Part shown: positions 5,803-6,328 of the stretch, piece by piece | How the letters are laid out: each line of letters starts with the position of its first letter | Position numbering within the stretch: position 1 is the first letter of the stretch | Source: Burkholderiales bacterium | GTDB lineage: Bacteria > Pseudomonadota > Gammaproteobacteria > Burkholderiales > Burkholderiaceae_D | Reading direction: 5' to 3' | NCBI GenBank assembly: GCA_028868455.1 | Contig: JAGWUK010000185.1 | Span: 1 to 6,328 of the forward strand | DNA length: 6,328 bases | Translations under genes and position numbers: made by a program | The notes under the pieces: model-generated | What the model was told of the DNA's origin: nothing | What the model saw: the letters and a program-made list of their open reading frames with translations, nothing else | Database searches by the model: none

Positions 5803-6328
5803 ATGGCTGACCCAATGACATTTGCACTTCATGAACCCTTTGCTGCGGCTAAATTTATTAAAGAAATCGGTCGCGGCAAGGACGGGGCGCGCAGCATGTC
5901 ACGCACCGATGCGGCAACGTTGTATGGTGCGATGCTGGACGGGCGTGTTCCTGACCTGGAGCTGGGCGCCATCTTGTTATCTATGCGAATCAAAGGAGAA
6001 TCGATTGAAGAAATTGCCGGTTTTTTAGATGCGGCAAGCGTGCATATGCTGCGCTTGCCGTGCAATATGCTTCATCGCTTTGCCCCCGTTGTGATTCCCA
6101 GCTATAACGGTGCGCGAAAGAAAGCGAACTTGACGCCTCTTCTGGCATTGTTGTTGGCAAAACGCGGTGTACCGGTTTTAGTTCATGGAGTCATGCATGA
6201 TGTTGGCCGTGTCAGCACAGCCGAAATTTTTGAAGCAATGCAACTCCCGTTTGCCCAAAATGCAGAACAGGTTTTGCAGAATATGAACCAGCATTTGCCG
6301 GCATTTATGCCGATTGATGTCTTGTCTC
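5803..6328 (+). CDS. ybiB: YbiB, TrpD2-type nucleic-acid-binding protein (3' end outside window)
   Basis: The first 175 residues of a protein normally about 320 long. It has the fold of anthranilate phosphoribosyltransferase (TrpD, glycosyltransferase family 3), but the YbiB/TrpD2 branch binds DNA and RNA rather than making tryptophan; E. coli YbiB binds nucleic acids without sequence specificity and is LexA-regulated. Visible signatures: IKEIGRGKDGAR (19-30), LYGAMLDGRVPDLELGAIL (40-58), RIKGES (62-67), VIPSYNGARKKANLTPLLA (97-115), PVLVHGV (124-130), and VSTAEIFEAM (137-146). These match E. coli YbiB closely, notably the SYNGARK segment in place of TrpD's substrate loops. ATG 5803 is six bases after the EVE stop; ATG 5815 is an alternative, and neither has a Shine-Dalgarno, so coupling to EVE translation is likely. 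No LexA-like operator was seen upstream. The frame is open to the right edge. Confidence 0.9.
   Translation, partial: MADPMTFALHEPFAAAKFIKEIGRGKDGARSMSRTDAATLYGAMLDGRVPDLELGAILLSMRIKGESIEEIAGFLDAASVHMLRLPCNMLHRFAPVVIPSYNGARKKANLTPLLALLLAKRGVPVLVHGVMHDVGRVSTAEIFEAMQLPFAQNAEQVLQNMNQHLPAFMPIDVLS

Overview
This window most likely comes from a betaproteobacterial chromosome, probably Burkholderiales. Its moderate GC content would suit Oxalobacteraceae-like genera such as Herminiimonas, Collimonas or Undibacterium. The placement is inferred from gene order (zapB-like gene, zapA, 6S RNA, EVE-domain gene, ybiB) and protein character, not from a database search. All genes are on the + strand, densely packed and apparently intact except where the window edges cut them. 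I see no insertion sequence, CRISPR array, tRNA, rRNA or prophage gene.

Positions 1-4399 hold a two-gene DNA-break-repair operon. First is the 3' part of an AddB-type subunit, with a PD-(D/E)XK nuclease and iron-sulfur cysteines. Then, overlapping by one base (TAATG), comes a complete AddA-type helicase-nuclease of 1098 residues. Both nuclease active sites look complete. That fits the two-nuclease AddAB architecture rather than RecBCD, where only RecB cuts.

Positions 4400-5000 carry a divisome pair: a 73-residue ZapB-like coiled-coil protein and ZapA, overlapping by 4 bases. A perfect TATAAT just after addA, embedded in an inverted repeat, is the likely promoter.

Positions 5001-5340 are non-coding for protein but not empty. 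They hold the 6S RNA gene ssrS (about 5071-5247), a candidate promoter before it, a strong intrinsic terminator after it (5255-5285) and a second hairpin plus T-tract directly behind that. The 6S RNA shows the closing stem and the CTTGAACC/GGTTCAGG hairpin known from E. coli. A second exact copy of CTTGAACC in its 5' arm could compete for the same partner.

Positions 5341-6328 hold a complete EVE-domain protein and the first 175 residues of YbiB, a TrpD2-type nucleic-acid-binding protein, six bases apart and probably co-transcribed.

Overall this looks like ordinary core genome: recombinational repair, division-ring assembly, global RNA polymerase control and two nucleic-acid-associated proteins. 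I did not find an obviously new defence or mobile system. The observations most worth checking are in the 6S RNA and the small intergenic structures.
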